From: BJ22 sp021298375
GTDB taxonomy: Bacteria > Planctomycetota > Planctomycetia > Pirellulales > Pirellulaceae
Length of the DNA stretch: 64,000 bases
Assembly (NCBI GenBank): GCA_046343015.1
Contig: JBKDOL010000006.1
Span: 62,001 to 126,000 of the forward strand
Direction: 5' to 3'
The translations under genes were made by a program, and so were the position numbers. The notes beneath the pieces were generated by a model that ran no database searches, was not told the origin of the DNA, and saw only the letters and a program-made list of their open reading frames with translations. Below, piece by piece: positions 8,384 to 16,840 of the stretch; the first letter of the stretch is position 1, and each line of letters begins with the position of its first letter.

Positions 8384-9805
8384 CTAAGTCTCGTAGGTGA
8401 CCTGCCCTCGCGCCTGGGAGCGCGAGATTAAGTCGAGCGAATACATCCCCGCGAGCACAAACTCGACGCAAGAGGCGCGGACCGCAGGGTCTTGGGCTGC
8501 GTTCACTTCAAACGCCTTATCCCAGACTTCCGGAACCCGCTTGAGCAAGCCCTGGTACCGCTCCGAGGGAATCAGGTCGCCCACCTCCACCTTCACACCC
8601 TTGGAGAAGACGCTGGTGATCGCTTCCAGGCCGTGCTGCGACACATACTCTTGAAACACGGTCTTGACCGCTTGGGCAATCACCGCGTCCAGCACTTGCC
8701 GCTCGCCCATCTGATGGGTCCCCATCAAATCGAGTTCGAGCTTGCCCAGGGCGGATGCGTACAGGTGCCCTAAATCGCTGATCCGGGGGACGGCGGGCCG
8801 CTCACCGAGCACAATCCCGCGCTGCCGCGCACTAGCCACCATCGTCCGGTAGTTAGCCATGCTGAACCGGGCACTGACACCCGATTGCTGGTCAATGTAT
8901 TTCGACTTGCGCGCTTCAATCGTGATCTGCTCGCAAATCTCCTTCATGAAGTAAGGAACCTTCACCGGATAGGAGCCCTCGAGGTCGAGGCCAGACTCCT
9001 GTTCCAAAATCTGGATTCCGAGGTCGCGCTCGCGCGGGTAGTGGGTCTGAATCAGCGAGCCGATCCGGTCCTTCAATTGCGGAATCACCTTGCCACTGCG
9101 ATTGTAAGTCGAAGGGTTGGCTGAAAAGAGAATCAGCACGTCGATGTCGAACTTCACCGGATAGCCGCGGATCTGCACATCCCGCTCTTCCAGGATATTG
9201 AATAATCCGACCTGAACCAGCTCATCCAGTTCCGGCAGCTCGTTGATCGCGAAAATACCGCGATGCATCCGGGGAATCAGCCCAAAGTGCAGCGCCTCCT
9301 CCGTCGACATGCTCACTCCCCCAGCGAGTTTGGCCGGGTCAATCTCGCCGATGATGTCGGCGAATTTCGTGCCCGGAGCAAGACGCTCGGCATACCGATC
9401 CTCCCGTGGCCACCAGCCAATCGGCACCTCCGAGGGATCGTGTGCGGCGAGAAAACGCTTCGCAACCGAACTGAGCGGGTTCAGCGGATCCTCGTGAAAA
9501 GGCGTGCCGGGAATGTCGAGAAACGGAACCACCGGGTCGAGAAATCGGACCAGATTCCTCATCAGCCGGCTCTTGGCCTGTCCCTTTTCACCGAGGAAGA
9601 GCATGTCATGCCCAGCCAGGATCGCAATATTAATTTCCGGGATCACCGTGTCGTTGTAACCGACGATTCCAGGAAACAGCTCCTCACCCGATTCGAGTGC
9701 CCGCAGAAAGTTGTCGCGCAATTCTTGCTTCACCGATTTGGAAAACCAACCCTCAGCCAGCAAGTCGCGCAAGTTGGTGGGAAGGGTGCTTGTTGCCACA
9801 GACAT
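8384..9805 (-). CDS. MoxR/magnesium-chelatase-like AAA+ ATPase
   Basis: This 473-residue protein has a Walker A variant GEKGQAKSR (72-80), a Walker B-like FAINEL (about 186-191), a sensor-1 region ILFSANPS (about 227-234) and LKDRIGS (about 245-251), which probably holds the arginine finger. The order fits AAA+ proteins related to MoxR and magnesium chelatase subunit I. Together with the downstream VWA gene it forms the usual ATPase-adaptor pair used to remodel or activate a partner. ATG 9803-9805 has GAGAG about 5 nt upstream; GTG 9809-9811 is the alternative. Walker B has Asn-Glu in place of Asp-Glu, which may affect metal coordination. A perfect TATAAT sits about 40 bases upstream. Confidence 0.88.
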   Translation of the reverse strand: MSVATSTLPTNLRDLLAEGWFSKSVKQELRDNFLRALESGEELFPGIVGYNDTVIPEINIAILAGHDMLFLGEKGQAKSRLMRNLVRFLDPVVPFLDIPGTPFHEDPLNPLSSVAKRFLAAHDPSEVPIGWWPREDRYAERLAPGTKFADIIGEIDPAKLAGGVSMSTEEALHFGLIPRMHRGIFAINELPELDELVQVGLFNILEERDVQIRGYPVKFDIDVLILFSANPSTYNRSGKVIPQLKDRIGSLIQTHYPRERDLGIQILEQESGLDLEGSYPVKVPYFMKEICEQITIEARKSKYIDQQSGVSARFSMANYRTMVASARQRGIVLGERPAVPRISDLGHLYASALGKLELDLMGTHQMGERQVLDAVIAQAVKTVFQEYVSQHGLEAITSVFSKGVKVEVGDLIPSERYQGLLKRVPEVWDKAFEVNAAQDPAVRASCVEFVLAGMYSLDLISRSQARGQVTYET

Positions 9806-10273
9806 GTTCACTCTCGATCAAAAAAAGAAAGAATTGAGCCCACATTATACGGGGCGATAGCCCCCAGCCTCACCTCAGGTGAAGATCCCAGCCCCAGCCG
9901 CGGCAATCGCTCAGACTCAGCCCGCTTCCGGCGGGCCGCGGAAGAGGAAACCGGCCATTTCCGCGGCCTCAGCGACTGAGCCTCCCAAGCTGAAGCTGTC
10001 TTGAGCGGCGGAAAAACAACACGGCCGCTCCCCGGACAAAACTGGACACTTACGCCCAACCGAATTCGCGGCCCTCGACTAACAGCGGATTCCCTCATCC
10101 CGGAACGGCGCCGCCTGAGTCCGACAACTCGCTCCTCGCAATTTCTGGAGCCACTGGTCCAAATGCGCTCTGGAGTCTCGCTTATCAAGCGCATCCCTTG
10201 TTGACCGCTCCGCAGCGGTTCCTGATGATGAAACGGAAACACCCTTTGGCCTCGAAGTTTCGGCGGCCCATTC
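9806..10273. other. Intergenic stretch, 468 bases
   Basis: This gap lies between the divergent ATPase and HAD genes. A 157-residue minus frame covers it but has no start signal, domain or signal peptide and is Arg/Ser-rich in the way of shadow frames. Apart from the -10 element at 9844-9849 and a GC hairpin at about 9933-9947 without a T-run, I see nothing in it. Confidence 0.55.
9844..9849 (-). promoter_or_regulatory. Possible -10 element for the AAA-VWA pair
   Basis: TATAAT on the minus strand lies about 40 bases before the ATPase ATG. No good -35 hexamer lies at 16-18 bases, so it is either an activator-dependent promoter or chance. Confidence 0.35.
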
Positions 10274-10903
10274 ATGACCACCCATCCGCAAGTCGACTTT
10301 CTTTATTTCGATCTCGGAAAAGTTCTGATCGACTTTTCCTACCACATCGGTGCGCGCCGCCTGTCCGAGCAGACCGGATTGCCACCCGAACAATTCCTGC
10401 AGACCCTTTTTTCCGGTGACAATCAAATTGCCTATGAAACCGGCCTGATCGACACGGCCGAATTTGCCCGGCGCATCAATTCTCAACTGCAGACGGAAAT
10501 CCCCGAGCCCCAACTCGTTGCCGCAGCCAGCGAAATTTTCTGGCCCAATTGGCAGATGGTTCCGCTCGTCGCAGCGCTGGCCCGCGCAGGCTGGCCGCTC
10601 GGCATCCTCTCCAACACCTGCAGCGCCCACTGGGAATACGTTACGCGGAACTACCGCTTTCTTTCCCACCTTTTCGGCCCGGTCATCCTGAGCTACGAGG
10701 TCAAGGCAATGAAGCCGGCCGAGCCGATTTACGCCGCGGCCGCCCGGCTGGCGGGAGTCTCGCCAGAGCGAATTTTCTTCGTCGATGACCGGAGTGAAAA
10801 TGTCGCCGGCGCTCAAGCCTGCGGCTTTCGAGCGGTCCTCTACGAGAGTGCTCCGCAGACCGCCAACGACCTGCGACGGCTCGGGATTACCTTTGATTAT
10901 TGA
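10274..10903 (+). CDS. HAD-superfamily phosphatase, YihX-like
   Basis: This 209-residue protein carries the HAD motifs in order: FDLGKVL (12-18) with nucleophile Asp13, SNT (113-115), Lys147 in AMKPAEP, and the acidic pair Asp171-Asp172 in FVDDRSEN. Motif I has Gly in place of the second Asp, as in YihX-type sugar-phosphate phosphatases (FDLGNV), so a small phosphorylated metabolite is the likely substrate. The cap is helical and inserted after motif I (subclass IA). No signal peptide is present, so it acts in the cytoplasm. It stands alone with flanking gaps; no operon partner is evident. Confidence 0.85.
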   Translation: MTTHPQVDFLYFDLGKVLIDFSYHIGARRLSEQTGLPPEQFLQTLFSGDNQIAYETGLIDTAEFARRINSQLQTEIPEPQLVAAASEIFWPNWQMVPLVAALARAGWPLGILSNTCSAHWEYVTRNYRFLSHLFGPVILSYEVKAMKPAEPIYAAAARLAGVSPERIFFVDDRSENVAGAQACGFRAVLYESAPQTANDLRRLGITFDY

Positions 10904-11045
10904 GCGGGAGCAGCGGCCACTTCAGGCCACCGGACGTGCATGTTGCTCTGAGTTCAGCCAACGCCGCAGAGTTGAAAAGCTGTGGGCCGTTTCCTAGAAT
11001 CGGCCGACCCTAGACAATGCTCCGACCCCGCGGACCACTCCCCTC

Positions 11046-11612
11046 ATGACAACGAAAGCTCCGATCAAAATCGTCAAGCGTGCCCTCTGGCGACCAGGTT
11101 GGCACCAGTTGGATCAACCGCTCGGCATCGGACAGTTCAGTCGCTTTGCCTTTTTCACTCCAGCCCACTCTTCGCTCGGCTCTCCGCGGCCAACCCCCTC
11201 GAGCAAGGCTTCCGATCCAGCGAGCAAGGCTTCGGCCCCAGCGAGCATCGCTCCGGCAAAACAGGCCGAACGGGGGGGTGCCAGCTGGAACGAGGAGGCG
11301 GACTTGAATCAGGAAGTTGGTGGCGGACCGCTCGATTTCCAGTTTTTCAACCGCACAATTTCGGAGACCCACCAACCGCTGTTTCGCTTCGCCCGCGTTC
11401 TGGAGATTCTGCACCCAGTCCTCGGGCCTCTGGAACGCGTGGACACCTCCGGCCTCGATTATGTCTTCAAGCCGGTTGGCAGCGACGAGATTTTCGTCAA
11501 CGCGGAAGAGGAGCCGGGAGTGGCGTATGACTTCGACCAGCCGATTTCCGACTGGTCGCTTTTGGTAACACTGGACGATGTCTCCGAACCCCAGGCCGAC
11601 GCAATCGTATGA
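11046..11612 (+). CDS. Hypothetical protein with Ser/Ala/Pro linker
   Basis: I do not recognise this 188-residue protein. It starts with a basic segment (KIVKRALWRPGWHQL), passes through a low-complexity stretch (about 52-75) made of seven-residue units SKASDPA / SKASAPA, and ends in an acidic, aromatic domain. The seven-residue units come from two 21-bp tandem copies at 11202-11243, so the repeat keeps frame. Codon choice looks like the neighbouring genes. The minus-strand frame over the same bases (201 residues) is richer in Arg and Val and looks like a shadow, but I cannot fully exclude it. No signal peptide or membrane segment is present. Confidence 0.6.
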   Translation: MTTKAPIKIVKRALWRPGWHQLDQPLGIGQFSRFAFFTPAHSSLGSPRPTPSSKASDPASKASAPASIAPAKQAERGGASWNEEADLNQEVGGGPLDFQFFNRTISETHQPLFRFARVLEILHPVLGPLERVDTSGLDYVFKPVGSDEIFVNAEEEPGVAYDFDQPISDWSLLVTLDDVSEPQADAIV

Positions 11613-11769
11613 CACTCGCCAGTAATCGGCTGGATGTTCTTCTGCAACGGTTTTGACTTCGGTTCAGCCAGAGTCGTGAAGCGAGTGATCCTGCCCCAGC
11701 TCTCTGGGCAACAGGCAGAAAAGTGGCAGCCTCGAAACCCAGGTCCCGGGCAAAATTCGCGGCCGAAGC

Positions 11770-12129
11770 TCAGACCGGATCGGCGTTCCAGTATCGCCGG
11801 AAAATAAAGAAGGCGGCACCCAGGAGACAGAGTCCAGCCCACAAGTAATCCCAGGTCAAGCGCTCGCGAAAGTAAAAGACCGCGAACGGCACGAACACCG
11901 ACAGCGAAATGATTTCCTGCAGGATTTTCAATTGCCCCAGCGACATCACCTGATGCCCGATGCGATTTGCCGGGACCTGCAACAGATACTCCAGCAAGGC
12001 CACGCCCCAACTACAAAGCGCGGCAAGCACCCACGGCCGACTCTCTAAGTCTTTGAGATGGCCATACCAGGCGTAGGTCATGAACACGTTACTGCAAGTC
12101 AGCAGCACGATCGTTGTCAGCGTAGGCAT
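11770..12129 (-). CDS. DUF486 / DMT-type small membrane protein
   Basis: This 119-residue protein has four predicted membrane segments (about 4-20, 32-50, 70-88, 92-110) and the pattern of the DUF486 family in the drug/metabolite transporter superfamily, such as WVLAALCSWGVALLEYLLQVPANRIGH and a central MSLGQLKILQEIISL block. Members are single-unit transporters or transporter-like proteins of unknown substrate. The length matches the family. It ends about 150 bases from the unknown plus-strand gene and starts 80 bases downstream of the lipoprotein gene on the same strand. Confidence 0.85.
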   Translation of the reverse strand: MPTLTTIVLLTCSNVFMTYAWYGHLKDLESRPWVLAALCSWGVALLEYLLQVPANRIGHQVMSLGQLKILQEIISLSVFVPFAVFYFRERLTWDYLWAGLCLLGAAFFIFRRYWNADPV

Positions 12130-12209
12130 TGGGCGACACGCTACTCCTCATTTTGGCCGTTAGTCCTGCCAGTTGGCAGCTGACAGTCCCGTGCCTTCCC
12201 TCGAGCCAG

Positions 12210-12962
12210 TTACATCAGGGTCGCATCTTCAGCCACTTGGTCCAGTGCGTCCGCGTCATAAAACATGCGCGAAATGTAATCGGTCAACTTGGCGAGATAG
12301 ACCGCTTCAAACTGTCGCTCGGAAGTCTGAATCGCCGGTCGCCCGTTTTTGGGAAAAACGTATTCGGTCGGCCCATGAACGTGAGCCACTTGTCCACCTT
12401 TGGAGATGTCATAAACCGTGACGGTCAGGTCAGTTCTTCCCTTGTACAAGGTCTGGCCCTCCTTAATCGTGTACGAGCCCATATCGATCGCCACGACCAT
12501 ATCGGCTCCCACACCCCGCCCGATTTCGATGAAGTTGGACTGGTTCCAGCCGTTGTGGTCGATCCACTCGCTCACCTTGGCTGGAGAAATCACGGTGCAT
12601 TTGCGAACGTTTTGTTTCAATTGCAGGCTGACCGCCTTGTTGATCGTGCTACCCAAAGAATCCGGACCGTAAGCGGCACTGTCGGTAATGCAGACCACGG
12701 CGACGGTCTTCTCCTGAAGACCAGCGAACTCGGCTTTTTCCTTATGTCCCTTGATCACGTACATCAACTGCGCCAGGGCACCAACGCAGCCGGTATTGAA
12801 AAGCAGAGCACTCAGGGCCAGGGCAACGCCCAACCGTCGGGCGGCCAGCGCGCGGGGACCGCGGCTGCGGGAAATCTGCGCGGAGCAGCAAGCCACTCCG
12901 GTCGCGCTTCGGTCGCTGCTCATCCAGTCGTGGAATATCCCGTTGAACATGTTGGCCACCAT
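12210..12962 (-). CDS. Putative lipoprotein, hypothetical
   Basis: A lipobox-like FNTGC ends a hydrophobic segment (Cys59 with this start), preceded by Arg-rich residues, so the protein is probably lipid-anchored at the cell envelope. The mature part (about 190 residues) has alternating strands and helices and ends DALDQVAEDATLM; the fold resembles small alpha/beta lipoproteins but no family was fixed. The start chosen is ATG 12960-12962, 2 bases after the TAA of the DUF2752 gene, which suggests translational coupling. Its n-region of about 42 residues is long, so ATG at MSSDRS (13 codons later) is a serious alternative. An open frame continues upstream to 13052, but it overlaps the DUF2752 gene. 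Confidence 0.72.
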   Translation of the reverse strand: MVANMFNGIFHDWMSSDRSATGVACCSAQISRSRGPRALAARRLGVALALSALLFNTGCVGALAQLMYVIKGHKEKAEFAGLQEKTVAVVCITDSAAYGPDSLGSTINKAVSLQLKQNVRKCTVISPAKVSEWIDHNGWNQSNFIEIGRGVGADMVVAIDMGSYTIKEGQTLYKGRTDLTVTVYDISKGGQVAHVHGPTEYVFPKNGRPAIQTSERQFEAVYLAKLTDYISRMFYDADALDQVAEDATLM

Positions 12963-12964
12963 CC

Positions 12965-13438
12965 TTATGCCGACAATTTTCCAATCCATGAAACCACAAT
13001 TGCGAATGTCAAACCAGCCATCGCGACAGCCCAAACCAGGCCCGATGGCCAACCTCCAATCCAGTTCCCCCGAATCGCCGAGAGCACCAGCCAGAGCCCC
13101 AAAACAAAACTGAACAGTCCCAAAAGAGCTCCACCGAAATGAAGCTGAAATGCCGCCGCGAACTCAAACCGCGCCAGCCAGGCCCACGCCGTCGTCATGC
13201 CGCAGGAGGGGCAGGGGATGCCCCACCAGAGGTAAAAACCACAAGGTGGCAGGCCCAATTGTTCATGCGTTCCCATTCCCCGACTGTCCGGAGTCAGCCA
13301 GCGGGCTGCCCACAGCAACCCCAGCAGCATCAATCCCGCTGCCAATACGCCGCCCCGCACCCAAAACAGGTCGAGGCGAACCGGCGAGGGCGCGGTCCAG
13401 TGGAACGGCCGCTGCAGGTGTTTGAAGTCACTTTTCAA
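12965..13438 (-). CDS. DUF2752 membrane protein
   Basis: This 157-residue protein has about three membrane segments and the DUF2752 signature cysteines in PPCGF and IPCPSCGMTTAW. The family has no known biochemical role; it is common in Planctomycetota and Bacteroidota. TTG 13436-13438 is the start, with GGGGAG 7 nt upstream. The stop lies 2 bases before the lipoprotein ATG, so the two form an operon. The gap to the DUF1559 gene upstream, which is divergent, is 281 bases. Confidence 0.85.
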   Translation of the reverse strand: MKSDFKHLQRPFHWTAPSPVRLDLFWVRGGVLAAGLMLLGLLWAARWLTPDSRGMGTHEQLGLPPCGFYLWWGIPCPSCGMTTAWAWLARFEFAAAFQLHFGGALLGLFSFVLGLWLVLSAIRGNWIGGWPSGLVWAVAMAGLTFAIVVSWIGKLSA

Positions 13439-13719
13439 TCCGGATCTCCCCAGTCAGACTGCCAAGCCTATCGGTGACATCTTGGAGCGAAAAGCGGCGG
13501 GAGACTAGCGGCTGGCTGCTGGGGACGCAAGCTCGTTCCGCCCCCGCCGCCCGATTTCGACAAAAATTTCGCGGGTTAACCACGGGAGGTTCGTTTTTTT
13601 GAGAAACTCCCCGCCCCGGGCAGGGTTGCTTTTAACGGCGATGGCAGCAAACTGAAACTCAGTCACCGTAACTTCGTCAGCCCCTCACTCAGCCTGTCTC
13701 TTGGATGGAGTAATGCTCT

Positions 13720-14730
13720 ATGCGGTTTAAACCATCGGGGAAATCACCAGAAGAGGCGTCAGGTTCTCCATCGTGGGCCGAGCAAGCACGACGCCCAGGC
13801 TTCACCCTGATTGAACTGCTGGTAGTCATCGCAATCGTTGGAATCCTGGTCGGTCTACTGTTTCCCGCCCTCTCTTCGGTGCGCGAGGCGGCCCGCAAAA
13901 CCCAATGCATCAATAACCTCCGGCAGATCGGGCTCGCGCTGAGCGGTTTCCACTCCTCCTTCCGAGTCTTCCCCGCGTCGGGATGGACAACCGCCGGTCC
14001 CGGGAATCCCGCGGGTAAATACGTCAGCTGGAGACCGTTGATTTTGCCCTATTTGGAGCAGGAAAACCTCCGCAGCCTGTACGATGTCAATCTGAATTGG
14101 TGGGAAGGAACAAACCCGACTGCGGCCAGTGTTCCCGTGCCGGCTTTTCGTTGCCCGAGCAGTCCCTCCGTTCCCGACGTTCTTCTGGCGATCGCCAAGC
14201 CACCGAGGCCCGCCCTGACCTTTTCCACGCCGGTCGCTCGCACCGACTATGAAGCTCTGCAGGGCGTGCAGCCAAACTCAGTGAATCCCAACCTGCCATC
14301 GGCTATTTACAACCCAACCAACCGTTTTGCCGTAATGCACCGCAATTCGCGAAACGACTTTGCTCAGATCCTCGACGGCTCCTCGAACACCGTAATGGTC
14401 GTCGAATGCTCCGCCCGCCCCAGCGTCTTTCGCATGCGTCGGCTGCAGGATTCACTTAACAATGATCAGGGGATTTGCTGGGCAGACAGCGAAGGTCCCT
14501 TCAGCTTTGACGGGACCACATCCGACGGTTCAGCCGAGGGGGGAGCGGGAAGCATGGCAATCATGAATCGCCGCAATGACAACGAACCGTACAGCTTTCA
14601 TGCCGGCGGCGCGAATTTTCTGTTTGCCGACGGGCATGTCAGCTTCCTCAGTGAGTCACTCGACTACCGCACCGCGTTAGGCCTCTTCACCAGGGCTGGT
14701 GGAGAAGTGCTGAACTCTGGCGATTGGTAA
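13720..14730 (+). CDS. DUF1559 protein with type II/IV pseudopilin N-terminus
   Basis: This 336-residue protein has the prepilin cleavage and methylation site GFTLIELLVVIAI (27-39): Gly-1, Phe+1, Glu+5 and a hydrophobic helix. The C-terminus carries the DUF1559 motif HAGGANFLFADGHVSFLSES. Such proteins are strongly expanded in Planctomycetota and are processed by a prepilin peptidase; their role outside the cell is not known. GGAG lies about 10 nt before the ATG. It is divergent from the DUF2752 gene and convergent with tilS (76 bases between stops). Confidence 0.92.
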   Translation: MRFKPSGKSPEEASGSPSWAEQARRPGFTLIELLVVIAIVGILVGLLFPALSSVREAARKTQCINNLRQIGLALSGFHSSFRVFPASGWTTAGPGNPAGKYVSWRPLILPYLEQENLRSLYDVNLNWWEGTNPTAASVPVPAFRCPSSPSVPDVLLAIAKPPRPALTFSTPVARTDYEALQGVQPNSVNPNLPSAIYNPTNRFAVMHRNSRNDFAQILDGSSNTVMVVECSARPSVFRMRRLQDSLNNDQGICWADSEGPFSFDGTTSDGSAEGGAGSMAIMNRRNDNEPYSFHAGGANFLFADGHVSFLSESLDYRTALGLFTRAGGEVLNSGDW

Positions 14731-14806
14731 CTTGCAAGGTTGCCAAGCATCTGCGGAGTCCACTCGCGGAAAACGGACGGGGACGAATCGGCTTGGCCAA
14801 GTCTCT

Positions 14807-15886
14807 TTACCGCGATTCAAACGGCTCGATCGAGACCGAACCATCATCGCGTCGCCGCGCGACTCGATTTCCCGGCAAGTTTAAAACCTGCGGCTGGTCG
14901 CTTCCCAACGAGTCAGCAGCTGTTCTGCCAACGAGCTCCGCCAGGGCGTGCCAGTGCCGCGAGGTCAGATCCCGCTCGCTCCAGCCCTGTTGCCGCCAAG
15001 CCAGCACCAGCGCCGTGCGGGCGATAATCGGAGCGACTCCTCGCATCGCTTCCGCGGGAATGAGCAAGCCGGCAGGTTGAGTGGAGCGGATGCGATCGAC
15101 CAGAGGCTTGGCCAGCGTTTCAAGAAGCCGCTGCGTCTCACCTGCTTCCTCCGCCAAGTGAAGCAAGCGATCACCAATTGCCGGGCTGTAGTTTTCCGTA
15201 ATGAGTGGCAACAGTTGATTGCGGACGCGATTGCGTAAAAAGTCGTTCGACTCGTTGCTGGAGTCGGTTTGATAAGGCTGCTCCAGTTCTCGGAGATAAC
15301 GCCTGAGCACTTGCCGACGAACTCCCAGCAGCGGACGAATCACGGTGGTGAAGGGAGTCAGCGGCCGTTGCGCGGGAATCCCCCGCAAACCAGCCAGCGA
15401 ACTTCCCCGCAGCAAACGCAACAGGACCGTTTCGATCTGATCGTCGGCAGTATGCGCCAGCGCCAAGTACCGCGCTCCGCTTTCCCGGGCCAGGTCGCTG
15501 AAGAACTGATACCGCAATTCGCGCCATGCCGACTCCCAGCCGACTCCGCCCGGTTTTTCCTGCGGGGCAAATTTTCGGGTGCGGAACTCCAAGCGAAATC
15601 GGGCTGCCAGTTCCTCGACAAAGGCCTCATCGGCGTCACTCGCCGCACCCCGCAGACCGTAGTTGCAGTGCGCCAGAATCAACGGGGCGGCGGGGGGTGC
15701 GGACGCTCGGATTTCGATCAGCAGTCTCACCAGAGCCACACTGTCGGCGCCTCCCGAGACCCCCACGATCACCGGATGCCCGGACCAGCGGGTCGACGGG
15801 AACGCGCGTGAGACAGCCGCGCACAGCGAGTCGCGAGCCGTTTCAATCGGGTGCTGGTTCTCAGGGGGAGCGTCGTCTGGTAACAT
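14807..15886 (-). CDS. tilS: tRNA(Ile)-lysidine synthase TilS
   Basis: TilS attaches lysine to C34 of the AUA-reading tRNA(Ile) with ATP, changing both decoding and charging. The 359-residue product has the PP-loop SGGADS (44-49) followed by VALVRLLIEI and later HTADDQIETVLLRLLRGS, both typical of the N-type ATP pyrophosphatase domain; the C-terminal part looks like the substrate-binding domain. The length is close to shorter bacterial TilS. ATG 15884-15886 is chosen over TTG 15890-15892; neither has a good ribosome site. Confidence 0.9.
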   Translation of the reverse strand: MLPDDAPPENQHPIETARDSLCAAVSRAFPSTRWSGHPVIVGVSGGADSVALVRLLIEIRASAPPAAPLILAHCNYGLRGAASDADEAFVEELAARFRLEFRTRKFAPQEKPGGVGWESAWRELRYQFFSDLARESGARYLALAHTADDQIETVLLRLLRGSSLAGLRGIPAQRPLTPFTTVIRPLLGVRRQVLRRYLRELEQPYQTDSSNESNDFLRNRVRNQLLPLITENYSPAIGDRLLHLAEEAGETQRLLETLAKPLVDRIRSTQPAGLLIPAEAMRGVAPIIARTALVLAWRQQGWSERDLTSRHWHALAELVGRTAADSLGSDQPQVLNLPGNRVARRRDDGSVSIEPFESR

Positions 15887-16840
15887 TGGCAAATTGATTG
15901 GCGTTTTTCGCTAATGTCGCAGTTCTCGGGGTGCTTGGAAACCGGCTTCACAAACCGACCTGATTAAATCAGACCTTTTGCCGGATTCGTCCGGAATTGG
16001 CCCGATCACCCCGAATGCTGTGACCCAGCCGCCAGTCTCAAATTTGAATTCGAACAAAATGGCTGGGTCCGTTCGCTTCGAATGGCTCGCGTTTTGGTCC
16101 GAAACGAAATGGAATGACAAGTTGGGACCTCCGCGTTTGATGGCGGGCGGTCTCGGTTCTTCAGCGACGCATCCCTGGTGCGGTCTCGGTGCAGTTCGGC
16201 GGTGCCTGATGTGGTTCGAGTTGGCCATTCTAATCGCGAGTTGTCTCGGCGCTCGCCTGTTGGTTCGTTTGGCTGCGGTCAACTTGCCCTCGTCACCCCA
16301 GACAGCCGCCCCGCCCCACACAGCAGTGCCGAAAGACATAGCAGTGCCGAGAGACATAGCAGTGCCGAACGACATAGCAGTGCCGAACGACATAGCAGTG
16401 CCGAACGACATTGCCGCTGGGCTGCGGCCACCTGTCTTGTCGCTTCGCGCTCGCTCCGCGATTATCTTCGCTCGTCCAGAGGAGATGAACCTGCGGAATG
16501 GGGCGAGCACTGGCGGGATACCAGTGGCGGACGACCGGCACCGCATTCAACCGTCCAGTTGGTGGGCGAAGTACTGCCGGGCAGTCGCCGAAGCTGGCCA
16601 AAGACTCAGGTCAATGGCTGAAGAAACCTCGACGCTTTCCCAACTTGCCGCGCGCAGTCACACCACGATTGCTTCCCGCCTGAGCTTCCCTTTCGCCCGG
16701 ACCAAGGACTGCTGCACCGCCTGAGCGAACGCCGCAGCCATTGGCAAATAGACTATTTCCCATCCCGCCCTCGGCCGGCAGATTTTCGCCTGCTGGAACG
16801 AACGGTGGATGGCGAATCTTGAGAGCGAGGTTGGACGACG
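15887..16840. other. Intergenic stretch, 954 bases, with 18-bp repeats
   Basis: Both strands keep long open frames here (248 residues plus, 211 minus, others shorter). None has a domain, a signal peptide or a good ribosome site, and the composition fits GC-rich noncoding DNA. The 18-bp repeat at 16322-16411 keeps every frame open because its length is a multiple of three. It ends with the 5' flank of RNase Y. Confidence 0.5.
16322..16411. repeat. 18-bp tandem repeat, five copies
   Basis: Five units (16322-16339, 16340-16357, 16358-16375, 16376-16393, 16394-16411) follow AGCAGTGCCGAACGACAT; the last three are identical and the first two differ at one or two bases. If read on the plus strand it would give repeated [KRN]DIAVP. 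Confidence 0.92.

Noticed and set aside
11010..11615. 201-residue minus-strand frame opposite the hypothetical gene at 11046
   Set aside because: The plus frame has a more natural acidic/aromatic domain, in-frame 21-bp repeats and typical codon choice; the choice is likely but not certain.
15911..16724. Two long opposing frames over the 18-bp repeat
   Set aside because: No domain, start signal or signal peptide; the repeat length (multiple of three) keeps frames open. Kept only as a finding.
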